Source: an uncultured Shimia sp. (GTDB taxonomy: Bacteria; Pseudomonadota; Alphaproteobacteria; Rhodobacterales; Rhodobacteraceae). From it: 64,000 bases of DNA. The DNA lies in NCBI GenBank assembly GCA_937897325.1, contig CALCOY010000025.1:62001-126000 (forward strand). The letters run 5' to 3'. Shown here piece by piece: positions 52,625 through 62,937 of the stretch; the stretch's first letter is position 1, and each line of letters starts with the position of its first letter. The translations under genes and the position numbers were made by a program. The notes beneath the pieces were generated by a model that was not told where the DNA came from, did not search any database, and was given only the letters and a program-made list of their open reading frames with translations.

Positions 52625-55144
52625 CTAGTACAGCCCGCCCGAACTGAGGGTTCCGAAATTCGCCTTTGGCCCCACGACGGCCTTGCGCCCGGTCGATGTG
52701 GTCACGCTCACGCCCGCCCGGCTGGCGTCATCAAACAGCGGCAGATCCGCACCCATGGCAAAGCCGCCATCGAAAGTGATGCCAAAGATCGGCTCTTCCC
52801 CTTCGCGGAAGTATTCGGCCACAACGTTCGCCCCCGTGGCATCATCGCTTAGTCGCGCCCCCGTGAAGCGATCGATTTTGATGAACCGCCCACCCTCAGG
52901 CACGCGGAAGGGTCCACCACCATACTTGTTGATCGCCTGCGACATGAACTGATTGAAGACTGGCGCACAAAGCCGCCCGCCACCGGCCCCGCGGCCCATT
53001 GGGCGCGGATTGTCATAGCCGATGTAACAGCCCGCCACGACGTTCGACGAAAAGCCGACGAACCAGGCGTCCTTCTCGTCATTTGTCGTGCCCGTCTTGC
53101 CCGCAATGGGCACCGGCAGATTGATCGCCCTGGCTGCCGTCCCACGATCCACCACCCCTTTCAGCATGGAGGTCAGCTGGTAGGCCGTAATCGCATTCAT
53201 CACCTGCTCGCGGTCCGAGACGATGTCTGGTGCAAACCCGGCCTCAAGGCTCACCAGCCGCGCACAATCATCGCAGCGTCGCTGATCGTGCCGATAGACG
53301 TTGCGTCCATAGCGATCCTGGATCCGGTCGACCAGCGTCGGACGCACCCGCTCTCCGCCATTGGCGAACATGGCATAGGCTGCAACCATGTCATACAGCG
53401 TCGTCTCTTCCGACCCGAGCGCATTGGCCAAAAAGCGACCCATGCTGTCATAAACACCGAACTGCTCCGCATAGCTCGCCACTGTCTGCATGCCGACCTC
53501 TTCGGCCAGACGGATGGTCATGAGGTTTCGCGATTGTTCGATCCCCGTCCGCAGCGGCGTCGGTCCATAAAACCGGTTCGACGCGTTCTTGGGCCGCCAG
53601 AGCCCCTGCGGCGTGTTGATCTCGATCGGTGCGTCGATGACAATCGTCGCGGGCGTGTAGCCGCTGTCGAGGGCTGCGGCATAGACGAATGGTTTGAAGG
53701 CCGATCCTGGTTGTCGTTTCGCTTGGGTCGCCCGGTTAAAAACCGAATGCTGATAGGAAAAACCGCCCTGCATAGCGATCACACGGCCAGTATTGACGTC
53801 CATTGCCACAAAGCCACCCTGCACTTCGGGCACCTGACGCAGGCTCCAGCGGATGAATGCGCCCGACCCGTCCTCGGTCATGCGGCGCACGTGGACGACA
53901 TCGCCCACTTCAAAGTTGTCAAAGAAGTTGCCGGACATCCATTTGATGTCCTCGCGCGGTACAACCGGTTCAGGATCGCCATCCTGCCAGCCCTCGATCC
54001 CAATGCGCAGACTTTGATCTGCAATGCCCAGGACGACCGCCGGGAACCATTCACCGTTTAGGTCAATATCGCGCGCGACACGAACCGCGCGCAGGGCAGA
54101 TTGCCAGTTCTCAAGCTGTTCGGATTCCAGTTTCTTACCCGTCCCCCGCCAGCGTGACGTGCCACGATCGTAGTTTTCCAATTGACGGCGCAGGGCGGTC
54201 GCCGCAATCGGCTGCATATCGGCATCAATCGTCGCCCGGACGGCGTATCCACCGGTGAAAAACTCCTCATTCTGCGATTTGCTGAACTGCTCGCTCAACT
54301 GCCGCCGGATCTCGTCGGTGAAGTAGTCACGCGGCGGCAATTCCACCCGATAGCTTTCAAAGTCACCGTTCTGGACAGATCGCACCGGCTGGTCGCGTTC
54401 TTCGTCATAGATTGCATCTGTGATGTAGCCGTTCTCCATCATCTCTTTCAGAACAAAGTTGCGCCGGGCTTTGAGACGCTCCTTCTGGCGGACGGGATGA
54501 TAGTCAGACGGTGCTTTGGGAAGCGAGGCCAGGAAGGCCGCCTCGTGCGGCACAAGCTCATTGAGATTCTTGTTGAAATAGGTCTGGCTGGCCGCCGCGA
54601 CGCCGTAAGAGTTCTGACCCAAGAAGATCTCGTTCAGATAGAGTTCCAGAATCTGCTCTTTGGGCAGCGCATTTTCGACACGTGCAGCAAGGATGATTTC
54701 TCGGATTTTGCGCTCTGCCCGGCGTTCCCCGCTCAGCAAGAAGTTCTTCATCACCTGCTGAGTGATCGTTGAGGCGCCGCGCAGATTTTCGCCGCGTGAC
54801 CGAAAGGCCTCGATCCCCGCTGCTGCCATACCGCGCAGATCATAGCCCTGGTGGTTGTAGAAATTCTTGTCCTCAGCGCTGATAAAGGCTTGCTTTACCA
54901 GATCCGGGATCGCCTCTGCTGGCATAAAAAGGCGGCGCTGTTCGGCGAATTCGTCGATCAGACGCCCTTCGCCCGAATAGATCCGACTGATCGTAGGGGG
55001 TGCATACTGGGCAAGCGATTCATGGCTGGGCAGGTCGCGCCCATACATGTAGAAGATCGCGCCGACGGACAGGGCCGCCACGGCAATGCACAGCGTGAGC
55101 AGCGTAAAGATCCCGCCGAGAAATGAGAGAATGAACCGAAACAT
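52625..55144 (-). CDS. mrcA: Class A penicillin-binding protein 1A
   Basis: An 839-residue bifunctional peptidoglycan synthase. It has an N-terminal membrane helix (residues about 8-32), a glycosyltransferase domain (FISAEDKNFYNHQGYDLRG and RGASTITQQVMKNFLLS), an OB-like insertion and a transpeptidase domain with the SxxK serine (GSAFKPF), SRN (EQSRNLM) and KTGTT motifs. Length suits PBP1A of alphaproteobacteria. The cloverleaf element lies directly after the stop codon. Confidence 0.95.
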   Translation of the reverse strand: MFRFILSFLGGIFTLLTLCIAVAALSVGAIFYMYGRDLPSHESLAQYAPPTISRIYSGEGRLIDEFAEQRRLFMPAEAIPDLVKQAFISAEDKNFYNHQGYDLRGMAAAGIEAFRSRGENLRGASTITQQVMKNFLLSGERRAERKIREIILAARVENALPKEQILELYLNEIFLGQNSYGVAAASQTYFNKNLNELVPHEAAFLASLPKAPSDYHPVRQKERLKARRNFVLKEMMENGYITDAIYDEERDQPVRSVQNGDFESYRVELPPRDYFTDEIRRQLSEQFSKSQNEEFFTGGYAVRATIDADMQPIAATALRRQLENYDRGTSRWRGTGKKLESEQLENWQSALRAVRVARDIDLNGEWFPAVVLGIADQSLRIGIEGWQDGDPEPVVPREDIKWMSGNFFDNFEVGDVVHVRRMTEDGSGAFIRWSLRQVPEVQGGFVAMDVNTGRVIAMQGGFSYQHSVFNRATQAKRQPGSAFKPFVYAAALDSGYTPATIVIDAPIEINTPQGLWRPKNASNRFYGPTPLRTGIEQSRNLMTIRLAEEVGMQTVASYAEQFGVYDSMGRFLANALGSEETTLYDMVAAYAMFANGGERVRPTLVDRIQDRYGRNVYRHDQRRCDDCARLVSLEAGFAPDIVSDREQVMNAITAYQLTSMLKGVVDRGTAARAINLPVPIAGKTGTTNDEKDAWFVGFSSNVVAGCYIGYDNPRPMGRGAGGGRLCAPVFNQFMSQAINKYGGGPFRVPEGGRFIKIDRFTGARLSDDATGANVVAEYFREGEEPIFGITFDGGFAMGADLPLFDDASRAGVSVTTSTGRKAVVGPKANFGTLSSGGLY

Positions 55145-55200
55145 ACCGCTCGCACCCCTTTTGGATGTTTGCTCTAGTATAAGCTTTCAAGGTGCAACGG

Positions 55201-56367
55201 TCAAAGTGTGGCAGCGTGTCGGTGCGAGATGTCGCGGTCCTGAATGAATGCCGCCAATCGCTCAAGGCCGGTTTCAATGTCCTCGGTGCTTCGCGCATAG
55301 GAAAAGCGCAAGGTCGTATGACCACGCACCGGGTCAAAATCGAGCCCCGGCGTCACGGCAACCCCGGCCTTTTGAAGAATTTCGGCAGCAAAGGCGCGGC
55401 TGTCATCGGTCAGGTCCGAGACATCCGCATAGACATAAAATGCCCCGTCAGGCGGCGCGATCTTCGTAAAGCCCGCTTTCGGCAAGCCCTCCAACATCAG
55501 GGCGCGGTTGGCCCTGTAGACATCAAGGTTCGCCTGGAGCTCTTTCTCGGCATCCATCGCCGCCAAAGCCGCCACCTGGCTGGCATGCGGGGCGCAGATG
55601 AACATGTTTTGCGCAATCCGTTCGACCACGCGAACATGGTCTTCTGGAATGACCATCCAGCCGACCCGCCAGCCTGTCATGCTGAAGTATTTCGAGAACG
55701 AATTGATCACGTAAACCTCATCCGTAATCTCCAGCGCCGAGACGGCCTTCGCCTCGTATTCGATACCGTGATAAATCTCATCACTGATGAAGCTCATCCC
55801 ATCGGCCGCCTCGATCAGCGCAGACATGGCTGTCCGATTCAACATCGTGCCAGTTGGATTCGCGGGCGAGGCGACCATCAAACCCGCAAGATTCAGCCCA
55901 GCAAAGTCGGCTGCGACGGGTTGCAGGCGGTTTTCTGCCGCCGTGGGAAGGTCTACGGGCTTCAGACCCAATCCGTGCAAAATCTGACGGTAACTTGGAT
56001 ATCCAGGCGCGCCGATTCCGACCCTGTCGCCTGAATCGAACAGCGCCGTGAACGCGAGGATAAAGCCGCCAGAAGATCCCGGAGTGATGACGACCCGATC
56101 GGGGTTCAGATCGACGTTATACCAATCCGCATATAGCTGCGCGATCCGTTGGCGCAGGGCAGGCAAACCAAGCGCCACGGTGTAGCCAAGCGGATGATCT
56201 TCCATCGCCTTCGCCAAAGCCTCGGTCGCCGCCTTTGGCGCTCCGGTGCCTGGCTGACCGACCTCCATGTGGATGATGTGGCGGCCCGCATCTTCGGCTT
56301 TGCGGGCTGCCTCCATGACATCCATCACAATGAAGGGATCGACTGCACTTCGACTTGAGGTTCGCAT
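55201..56367 (-). CDS. Class I pyridoxal phosphate aminotransferase
   Basis: A 388-residue fold-type I aminotransferase. It shows the substrate-pocket region MEVGQPGTGAPKA, the aspartate that contacts the cofactor pyridine in SFISDEIYHGIEY, and the Schiff-base lysine in NSFSKYFSMTGWRVGW. The start at ATG 56367 has AGGAGCGA upstream; an earlier frame start at 56400 would overlap the divergent peptidase gene. The substrate is unclear, but aspartate- or alanine-type amino acids are common for the group. Confidence 0.9.
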   Translation of the reverse strand: MRTSSRSAVDPFIVMDVMEAARKAEDAGRHIIHMEVGQPGTGAPKAATEALAKAMEDHPLGYTVALGLPALRQRIAQLYADWYNVDLNPDRVVITPGSSGGFILAFTALFDSGDRVGIGAPGYPSYRQILHGLGLKPVDLPTAAENRLQPVAADFAGLNLAGLMVASPANPTGTMLNRTAMSALIEAADGMSFISDEIYHGIEYEAKAVSALEITDEVYVINSFSKYFSMTGWRVGWMVIPEDHVRVVERIAQNMFICAPHASQVAALAAMDAEKELQANLDVYRANRALMLEGLPKAGFTKIAPPDGAFYVYADVSDLTDDSRAFAAEILQKAGVAVTPGLDFDPVRGHTTLRFSYARSTEDIETGLERLAAFIQDRDISHRHAATL

Positions 56368-56388
56368 GGTCGCTCCTATGATCGCGTC

Positions 56389-57726
56389 ATGGCTTTTCAT
56401 ACCGCCTTTCGCGCCGCGTCAATCCTGCTGGTGACCCTTTTGTTGAGCCTCCCGGCGCACGCGACCAGTCTCATGCGCGATGCGGATATGGAATATGCCC
56501 TGCGGGAGGTGGCAACGCCCGTCCTGAAAGCAGCAGGTCTGAGCCCGGCGCGCGTCAAAATCCTTGTTATAGATAATGGCAGCCCGAACGCCTTCGTTGT
56601 TTCCAATGATGCGATCTTCATCCACTCTGGCCTCCTGTCCCGCATGGACAACGCAGCCATGCTGCAGGGCGTGATCGCCCATGAGGCCGCACATATCGCG
56701 AATGGGCATATTACGCGCCGCCTCACCAATCTGGGCAATGCGCGCACCGCAGCCGGTCTGGGCCTGGCGCTTGCCGTGGCCGCAGCGACGGCAGGTGCCG
56801 GTGACGCGGCTGCAGGCATCGCCATTGGCACGCAAAGCTCTGCCCAGCGGTCCTTTCTGGCTCATACACGCGCCGAGGAATCCTCGGCCGATCAATCAGC
56901 GCTACGATATCTGCGCAGTGCGGGTATTTCGCCGACCGGTCTTTTGCAAGTGATGGAGCTTTTCCGCGGTCAGGAACATCTAAGCGGCGCTCGGCAGGAC
57001 CCATATGTGCGTTCGCACCCGCTTAGCAGGGATCGCGTGCGCGTCGTCGAAGGGTTTGTCGCGGCCTATGGCGACACCCGCGCAGAAGATCCAACAACCG
57101 CCTACTGGTTTGCCCGCGCCAAGGGCAAGCTGACAGCCTATCAGCGATCTGCACGTTGGACGCTGACACGGGCGGGAGAAAGCGGATACAAGGACGTCCG
57201 GCTGATGCGCGAGGCGATCGCCCACCACAAACAGTCGCGCACGCGCAAAGCGCTTCAGGCCGTCGATCAGGCCATCGCATTGCGCCCGACCGATCCGTTC
57301 TTTCACGATCTCAAGGGCGAAATTCTGATGGAAACCCGCAACTTCGCTGCTGCTGCCAACGTCTATGGTCGGGCTGTCCGGCTTGCCCCACGCGACGGTC
57401 TGGTCCTCGCGGGCTACGGACGCGCCCTGCTGGCCAGCGGCAATGTCCCGGCCGCACGGGACGCGCTTGAACAGTCCCGTTCCATTGATTTCCGCGATGG
57501 TTCTATGCTGCGAGATCTGTCCGTCGCTTACGCCAAATCCGGTCAGACCGGGATGGCTGCCCTCGTCACCGCCGAACGCTATGCACTCGTCGGTCGTCTG
57601 GATGATGCCGGCATTCACGCAAAACGCGCCACGGATCTTTTGCCGACGGGGTCAGGATCGTGGCAACGCGCCCAAGATGTGCTAATCGCCTTCGAGCGCG
57701 CCGAGAAACAGAAAAAACGGAGATAG
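56389..57726 (+). CDS. Exported M48-family metallopeptidase with TPR-like repeats
   Basis: A 445-residue protein with a Sec signal (residues 1-25, ending PAHA) and an M48 peptidase domain: zinc ligands His98 and His102 with catalytic Glu99 in AHEAAHIANGH, and a third ligand region in RAEESSADQSALRYL. The last 180 residues look like tetratricopeptide repeats (ALQAVDQAIALRPTDPFFHDLKGEILMETRNFAAA). This layout is that of BepA-like periplasmic proteases handling outer-membrane proteins. It is 3 bp before the DsbA-like gene. Confidence 0.9.
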   Translation: MAFHTAFRAASILLVTLLLSLPAHATSLMRDADMEYALREVATPVLKAAGLSPARVKILVIDNGSPNAFVVSNDAIFIHSGLLSRMDNAAMLQGVIAHEAAHIANGHITRRLTNLGNARTAAGLGLALAVAAATAGAGDAAAGIAIGTQSSAQRSFLAHTRAEESSADQSALRYLRSAGISPTGLLQVMELFRGQEHLSGARQDPYVRSHPLSRDRVRVVEGFVAAYGDTRAEDPTTAYWFARAKGKLTAYQRSARWTLTRAGESGYKDVRLMREAIAHHKQSRTRKALQAVDQAIALRPTDPFFHDLKGEILMETRNFAAAANVYGRAVRLAPRDGLVLAGYGRALLASGNVPAARDALEQSRSIDFRDGSMLRDLSVAYAKSGQTGMAALVTAERYALVGRLDDAGIHAKRATDLLPTGSGSWQRAQDVLIAFERAEKQKKRR

Positions 57727-57729
57727 GCC

Positions 57730-58473
57730 ATGTCCTTCCGACTTGCCCCTGCCCTTGTTGCCCTGACGCTGGCCACATCTTCTCATGCGCTTGATCTGAG
57801 CAACATGACCGATGAAGAACGTGCGATCTTCAGGGAAGAGGTCCGCAGCTATCTTTTGGACAACCCCGAAGTGATTATGGAAGCGGTGCGCAGTCTTGAA
57901 GAACGACAGGCCGCGCAGCAGGCCGAGGCCGATCTGCAACTTGTTGCTGACAACAGTGACGCCATATTCGAAGACGGTTATTCCTTCGTCGGTGGGAATC
58001 CGGACGGCGATATCACGCTGGTCGAGTTCCTCGATTACCGTTGTGGCTTCTGCAAACGCGCGCATCCCGAGGTGGGGCGTCTGCTGGAGAGCGATGGCAA
58101 TATTAGACTGATCGTCAAGGAGTTCCCGATCCTGGGCGAACAATCCGTGCTGGCTTCGCGCTTCGCAATCGCCACAAAGCAGGTAGTGGGCGATGAAGCC
58201 TACAAGGCCATGAGCGATGCACTGATCGAAACCAATACGGATATCACCATGCCGATCCTGCAGCGTCTGGCAGGGACGTTCGGCTATGACTTTGCGGCGA
58301 TCGAGGCGCAGATGAACAGCGACGAGGTCACGCGTAAAATCGCGGAAACGCGGGCCTTGGCGCAAAAACTGCAGATATCGGGCACACCGACATTCGTTCT
58401 GCAGGACGAACTTTTGCGAGGGTTCCTGCCCTACGATCAGATGAAGGAACTGGTCGATGAAAAGCGCGGCTAG
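57730..58473 (+). CDS. DsbA-family thiol-disulfide oxidoreductase
   Basis: A 247-residue periplasmic protein with a Sec signal (residues 1-20, ending SSHA), a helical spacer, and a thioredoxin fold with CGFC (Cys105 and Cys108) in FLDYRCGFCKRAHPEVG and the cis-proline loop SGTPTFV. This arrangement resembles ScsC/DsbA-type proteins with an N-terminal oligomerisation segment. It follows the M48 peptidase gene closely, so the two may act together on envelope proteins. It overlaps the convergent gene by 4 bp. Confidence 0.9.
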   Translation: MSFRLAPALVALTLATSSHALDLSNMTDEERAIFREEVRSYLLDNPEVIMEAVRSLEERQAAQQAEADLQLVADNSDAIFEDGYSFVGGNPDGDITLVEFLDYRCGFCKRAHPEVGRLLESDGNIRLIVKEFPILGEQSVLASRFAIATKQVVGDEAYKAMSDALIETNTDITMPILQRLAGTFGYDFAAIEAQMNSDEVTRKIAETRALAQKLQISGTPTFVLQDELLRGFLPYDQMKELVDEKRG

Positions 58474-58859
58474 GACAGCAGAACGATAGCCCATCCGGCC
58501 AAACCGATCTGAATGATCTGTATCACGACGGAAGCGCCATGTAGCCGTTTGAAAGCCGGGTCATCGCCACGGTCGGTAGCCGCGTTGATCTTCGGCATGA
58601 GGATTTGCCTTGCATAGATCGTACTAAGGCAGATGCCGCCCAAAAGGCCACCTGCAAGCGGCGAGGCTAGCCAGGCAACCAGGGCCGAAAGAGCGGACAC
58701 CGTGATAACCACCAGATAATAATATGGAAACGTTCCGCGCAGAAGCGGACGGACCTTTTCGATCGGCAATTGCGCAAAAAGAACCGGCGCAAAGCCAAAG
58801 CTGAAAAAGACCATGCCACCAAACAGAATCGCGGTCAGAAGCAGGGCAAAGAGGGTCAC
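58470..58859 (-). CDS. DUF4149-like small membrane protein
   Basis: A 129-residue protein with four hydrophobic helices (LFALLLTAILFGGMVFFSFGFAPVLF, YYYLVVITVSALSALVAWLA, LAGGLLGGICLSTIYARQILMP, VIQIIQIGLAGWAIVLL). The helix pattern and the ILMPKINAATDRGD loop are like DUF4149 proteins in my memory. It is convergent with the DsbA-like gene, overlapping it by 4 bp. Function unknown. Confidence 0.75.
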   Translation of the reverse strand: MTLFALLLTAILFGGMVFFSFGFAPVLFAQLPIEKVRPLLRGTFPYYYLVVITVSALSALVAWLASPLAGGLLGGICLSTIYARQILMPKINAATDRGDDPAFKRLHGASVVIQIIQIGLAGWAIVLLS

Positions 58860-58935
58860 TCTCGAAACTCCGGTTTGTTTAGCCAGAATTAGGCGGGCGC
58901 CTTGGCAGCGACAGGGTCAGCTTGCCGCAGTCGAC

Positions 58936-60057
58936 CTATTCTGCGGCTTCCGCAGCCCCTTCAAGCTCCACCGCCTTCTTTTCAACCTGCTCGACGATGT
59001 GATTGACCATCTCGTCATTCGACATCCTATGGCTTTGTCGACCCCCTAGATACACCATGCCGTTGCCGCCCCCACCGCCAGTCCAGCCCACATCGGTCAT
59101 CAGGGCCTCGCCCGGTCCGTTCACCACACACCCGATGATGCTGAGGCTCATCGGCGTTTTGATATGGGCCAAACGTTCTTCGAGGATCTCAACAGTCTTG
59201 ATCACGTCAAAGCCTTGCCGCGCGCATGAGGGGCAAGAGATGATGTTGACGCCACGGTGACGCAGGCCGAGGGATTTCAGGATCTCGTAACCCACCTTCA
59301 CCTCTTCCACCGGATCGGCGCTGAGGCTTACCCGGATCGTATCGCCGATCCCCATCCAAAGAAGATTGCCAAGGCCGATGGCGCTTTTGATCGTGCCGCT
59401 TGTCAGTCCGCCCGCTTCGGTGATCCCAAGGTGAATGGGCGCGTCAGTTGCGTCGGCCAGCTTTTGGTAGGCTGCAGCGGCCATGAACACGTCCGAAGCT
59501 TTGCAGCTGATTTTGAATTCGTGAAAATCATTGTCTTGCAGGATCTTGATGTGATCCAGACCGCTTTCGACCATAGCGTCGGGCGTCGGCTCTCCGTATT
59601 TTTCCAGCAGATGTTTTTCCAGCGATCCGGCATTCACCCCAATCCGGATCGAACATCCGTGATCACGCGCAGCTTTGATTACCTCGCGAACGCGCGTTTC
59701 ATCGCCGATATTGCCTGGATTGATCCGCAGGCAGGATGCCCCGGCCTCAGCTGCCTCGATCCCGCGCTTGTAATGGAAATGGATATCCGCGACGAGCGGC
59801 ACGGGGCTTTCCTTGACGATCTCTTTCATCGCCGCGGATGACGCCGCATCGGGAACCGAGACCCGAACGATATCGGCGCCCGCTTCTGAGGCAGCCTGAA
59901 CCTGCGCAACCGTCGCTTTGACATCGGTGGTCAGTGTGTTGGTCATAGTCTGGACGGTGATCGGCGCATCACCCCCGACCGGCACCTTGCCGACCATGAT
60001 CTGCCGACTTTCGCGTCGGTAGATATTACGCCAAGGACGGATATGGTTGAGAGACAT
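58936..60057 (-). CDS. ispG: 4-hydroxy-3-methylbut-2-enyl-diphosphate synthase
   Basis: A 373-residue IspG/GcpE of the MEP isoprenoid pathway, converting MEcPP to HMBPP with a 4Fe-4S cluster. The TIM-barrel half ([43 protein letters not shown]) and the cluster cysteines ([13 protein letters not shown] and [13 protein letters not shown]) are all there. The length matches short-form bacterial enzymes. It lies 73 bp downstream of the RodZ-like gene on the same strand. Confidence 0.95.
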   Translation of the reverse strand: MSLNHIRPWRNIYRRESRQIMVGKVPVGGDAPITVQTMTNTLTTDVKATVAQVQAASEAGADIVRVSVPDAASSAAMKEIVKESPVPLVADIHFHYKRGIEAAEAGASCLRINPGNIGDETRVREVIKAARDHGCSIRIGVNAGSLEKHLLEKYGEPTPDAMVESGLDHIKILQDNDFHEFKISCKASDVFMAAAAYQKLADATDAPIHLGITEAGGLTSGTIKSAIGLGNLLWMGIGDTIRVSLSADPVEEVKVGYEILKSLGLRHRGVNIISCPSCARQGFDVIKTVEILEERLAHIKTPMSLSIIGCVVNGPGEALMTDVGWTGGGGGNGMVYLGGRQSHRMSNDEMVNHIVEQVEKKAVELEGAAEAAE

Positions 60058-60130
60058 GCAGGGCCAGCCTTCAGCTGCGAAACTTCATCCTGAAGATAAA
60101 GATGAGCGGCCTTCCCTGCAATGGCGCAAA

Positions 60131-61363
60131 TCAGTCTTCGATTGCGTCGATCGCCTGCTGTACCTGCGCATATCGGACCAATTCCTGATCAGCATTTTCC
60201 GCTTCGAGATCAGCAGGTTGAAAGCGTTCCTTCAATGTAGCTACATCCATGGCGACATCGGATGTTACGGCACCACGTGGCCCAACAGGCCCGTAGAAAT
60301 CATTGCCCATCGCAAAATAGATCGCGCCACTTTCGCCGGTCAGCAAAGTGGGAGGTTCTTCCGTCAACGGTGCATCCCAGCTTTCACCGGGATCCATCGT
60401 CTTTTCAAAGATCACCGTACCATCCGCAGACTTGATCCGCACCCATGAGGGCCGAACAGCAACCAACCGCAGACGCGGTCCGGGCTTTTCCACAACTTGC
60501 GGGACAGCCGGAGCGACTGAAGCAAGCCGTTCATCTACCGGCGCGACCTTTTCGATGACGTCCTCTCGTTCGCCTCCCACGGCGAAATTGCCAAGCTGGC
60601 GCGGATCCAACGTGGCGATGGGTGCGTCGCGCGCGACCAGGACCGGTACATCAAGGGCCTGCGGACGATAAAGACGATCCAAAGCCTCCGCCCGCGGCGC
60701 GGCAAATCCACCTGGTGCCGTCGGTGACGCAAAATCCGCCTCACGCGCTGTGGCTGAGTCTAGAGGATCAAGCTCGGACAGCACCACTGGCGGCTGTTCA
60801 ATCGGTGCAACCTGAACGCGCTGAACCTCTCGCAGGACCGAATAGCCGCCAAACCCAATCAGGCCGATCAGCGCCAGCAATACGGCAGACGATCCAATCG
60901 CTCCTGGTTCAACCCGAGACAAAAACCCATCGCCCGACGGCATCCCCGCGAAAGGTGATCTACTATTGGCCAGAACATCAGTGTTCAACCGTCGGCTGAC
61001 ACGTTCCTCGCGGTTGGGTTTTTTGATGACCGAGGCCTGCGACGACATGCCGTGTGCGACCGAGAAACCACTTTCGGCGCAGAATGCCTCGAAACAGGCA
61101 TCAGGCTCCATGTTGAGATAGCGTGCATAGGATCGAACATAGCCCGCAATGAAGCCAGGTGTGTCAAATGCATCCGGGTCGCAGTTTTCAATTGCTGCAA
61201 TATAGCTCGCCTTAATGCGAAGTTCGCGTTGAACATCAAGCAAAGACTTGCCCATAGTAGCGCGCTCTCCGCGCATGACATCGCCAAGTCGCAGGGCATA
61301 GTCGTCAAAGCCTTTTGGCTTTTCTCCGCCATCTCGATTTTCGTCGGCTTTACGCCCGATCAT
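60131..61363 (-). CDS. RodZ-like protein with helix-turn-helix and DUF4115 domain
   Basis: A 410-residue protein with an N-terminal HTH_25 domain (LRLGDVMRGERATMGKSLLDVQRELRIKASYIAAIENCDPDAFDTPGFIAGYVRSYARYLNM), a single membrane helix (SSAVLLALIGLIGFGGYSVL), a proline-rich linker and a C-terminal DUF4115 beta domain (RLVAVRPSWVRIKSADGTVIFEKTMDPGESW). This is the RodZ architecture, a link between MreB and cell-shape synthesis. I took ATG 61363 rather than a GTG at 61402. It lies upstream of ispG. Confidence 0.88.
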   Translation of the reverse strand: MIGRKADENRDGGEKPKGFDDYALRLGDVMRGERATMGKSLLDVQRELRIKASYIAAIENCDPDAFDTPGFIAGYVRSYARYLNMEPDACFEAFCAESGFSVAHGMSSQASVIKKPNREERVSRRLNTDVLANSRSPFAGMPSGDGFLSRVEPGAIGSSAVLLALIGLIGFGGYSVLREVQRVQVAPIEQPPVVLSELDPLDSATAREADFASPTAPGGFAAPRAEALDRLYRPQALDVPVLVARDAPIATLDPRQLGNFAVGGEREDVIEKVAPVDERLASVAPAVPQVVEKPGPRLRLVAVRPSWVRIKSADGTVIFEKTMDPGESWDAPLTEEPPTLLTGESGAIYFAMGNDFYGPVGPRGAVTSDVAMDVATLKERFQPADLEAENADQELVRYAQVQQAIDAIED

Positions 61364-61472
61364 TCGACTGCCCCGTGTCCCTATCCGGCCGGAATCCCAC
61401 ACACGATTCGGCCTGCAGCATTTCTTTCGAATACGCTAACATATCGCAAACCGATTTACACGGTAGGAGAGG

Positions 61473-62708
61473 CTATGCCGACAGCTCAGCGCGATTTAGC
61501 GCACAATGCGACCACAAAGCGTCCATGGCCTTGACAAGTGCATCGATCTCCTTCGGGCCGTGCACGGGCGACGGCGTGAACCGCAAACGCTCCGTTCCGC
61601 GGGGTACGGTCGGGAAATTGATGGGCTGCACGTAGATCCCGTGATCATTGAGAAGCATGTCCGACAACAACTTCGTATGCACCGGGTTGCCGACGATCAC
61701 CGGGACGATGTGGCTGCCATGGTCAATCAGCGGCATACCAAGACCCTTCAAGCGCATTTTTAGGATCCGGGCCTGAAGCTGATGAGCATCCCGAAGCTCA
61801 TGCGCCGTTTTCAGATATGCAACTGAAGCGGCAGCTCCCGCTGCAACAGCGGGCGGAAGCGATGTCGTAAAGATGAAGCCCGGCGCGTACGATCGAACGG
61901 CATCGCACATTTTTTCAGAGGCCGCGATGTAGCCACCCATCACGCCGTAGGCTTTCGCAAGCGTGCCGTTGATAATGTCGACCCGGGCCAACAGACCCTC
62001 GCGTTCGGCAACGCCCGCGCCGCGTGGACCATACATTCCGACAGCATGCACCTCGTCGAGATAGGTTAGCGCCCCGAATTCATCGGCAAGATCGCAGATT
62101 TCCCGGATCGGACCAAAGTCGCCATCCATCGAATAGATAGATTCAAAAGCGATAACCTTGGGCGCATCAGGACGATCCGCTGCCAGCAATTGGCGGAGGT
62201 GGTCAAGATCGTTGTGTTTGAAGACGCGTTTGGCCCCACCGTTGCGGCGGACGCCCTCGATCATGCTCGCGTGGTTAAGTTCATCCGAGTAGATGATCAG
62301 TCCCGGAAAAAGCTTCGGCAGCGTGCTCAGCGTCGCATCATTGGCGATGTAGGCGCTGGTGAACAGAAGGGATGCTTCTTTCTGATGCAGATCCGCCAAT
62401 TCTGCCTCGAGCCGTTTGTGATAGACCGTGGTGCCTGAAATATTGCGCGTTCCGCCCGATCCCGCGCCCGTTGCATCGATCGCTTCGTGCATGGCGTCCA
62501 AAACAACCGAGTGTTGTCCCATGCCCAGATAGTCGTTGCCGCACCATACAGTCACAGGCTGTTCCGTTCCATCCGGACGCGTCCATACGGCATGCGGAAA
62601 GTGCCCCTTTGTCCGTTCGATATCAATGAAGGTGCGATACCGGCCTTCCTCGTGAAGTCGGCTCAAGGCATCGTCCAACTTGGCGGTGTAGTCGTCTTGC
62701 TTGGGCAA
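61473..62708 (-). CDS. hemA: 5-aminolevulinate synthase
   Basis: A 411-residue pyridoxal-phosphate enzyme making 5-aminolevulinate from glycine and succinyl-CoA (Shemin pathway), as in alphaproteobacteria. It shows [56 protein letters not shown] and the cofactor lysine in [16 protein letters not shown]. There is no ATG near the conserved N-terminus. A TTG at 62708 with a perfect AAGGAG 9 nt upstream is the start, and the usual Met position is an Asp. An FNR-type site lies about 110 bp upstream. Confidence 0.95.
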   Translation of the reverse strand: MPKQDDYTAKLDDALSRLHEEGRYRTFIDIERTKGHFPHAVWTRPDGTEQPVTVWCGNDYLGMGQHSVVLDAMHEAIDATGAGSGGTRNISGTTVYHKRLEAELADLHQKEASLLFTSAYIANDATLSTLPKLFPGLIIYSDELNHASMIEGVRRNGGAKRVFKHNDLDHLRQLLAADRPDAPKVIAFESIYSMDGDFGPIREICDLADEFGALTYLDEVHAVGMYGPRGAGVAEREGLLARVDIINGTLAKAYGVMGGYIAASEKMCDAVRSYAPGFIFTTSLPPAVAAGAAASVAYLKTAHELRDAHQLQARILKMRLKGLGMPLIDHGSHIVPVIVGNPVHTKLLSDMLLNDHGIYVQPINFPTVPRGTERLRFTPSPVHGPKEIDALVKAMDALWSHCALNRAELSA

Positions 62709-62717
62709 CGGGATCGG

Positions 62718-62723
62718 CTCCTT
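62718..62723 (-). promoter_or_regulatory. hemA: Ribosome-binding site deciding the hemA TTG start
   Basis: On the minus strand the sequence AAGGAG lies 9 nt before the TTG codon at 62708. No ATG or GTG in frame competes near the conserved start of the protein. Confidence 0.7.
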
Positions 62724-62815
62724 GCTCGGTCTTAAATGCGGGGACCACTTTGATCCTGAATATAGGGTTGGGTTCCTCGCTTCAATGCGAATGCCATGCG
62801 CACCATGTCGCAGCC

Positions 62816-62829
62816 TTGATCTGGGTCAA
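62816..62829. promoter_or_regulatory. FNR/FnrL-type site between hemA and the M20 peptidase gene
   Basis: TTGAT-CTGG-GTCAA matches the FNR dyad TTGAT-N4-ATCAA at nine of ten positions. It lies 108 bp from the hemA start and 109 bp from the divergent peptidase start. Oxygen control of hemA by FnrL is known in Rhodobacter, so hemA is the likely target. Confidence 0.75.
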
Positions 62830-62937
62830 TTCTTTCAAATTCCTTCATTTCTGGTTTCGTTTGGCAGTTACCAATGGCTGGCAATCCCGCACAAAACATG
62901 GTCCACCATCATAGCGCACCACAAGAAGGAAAGACCC

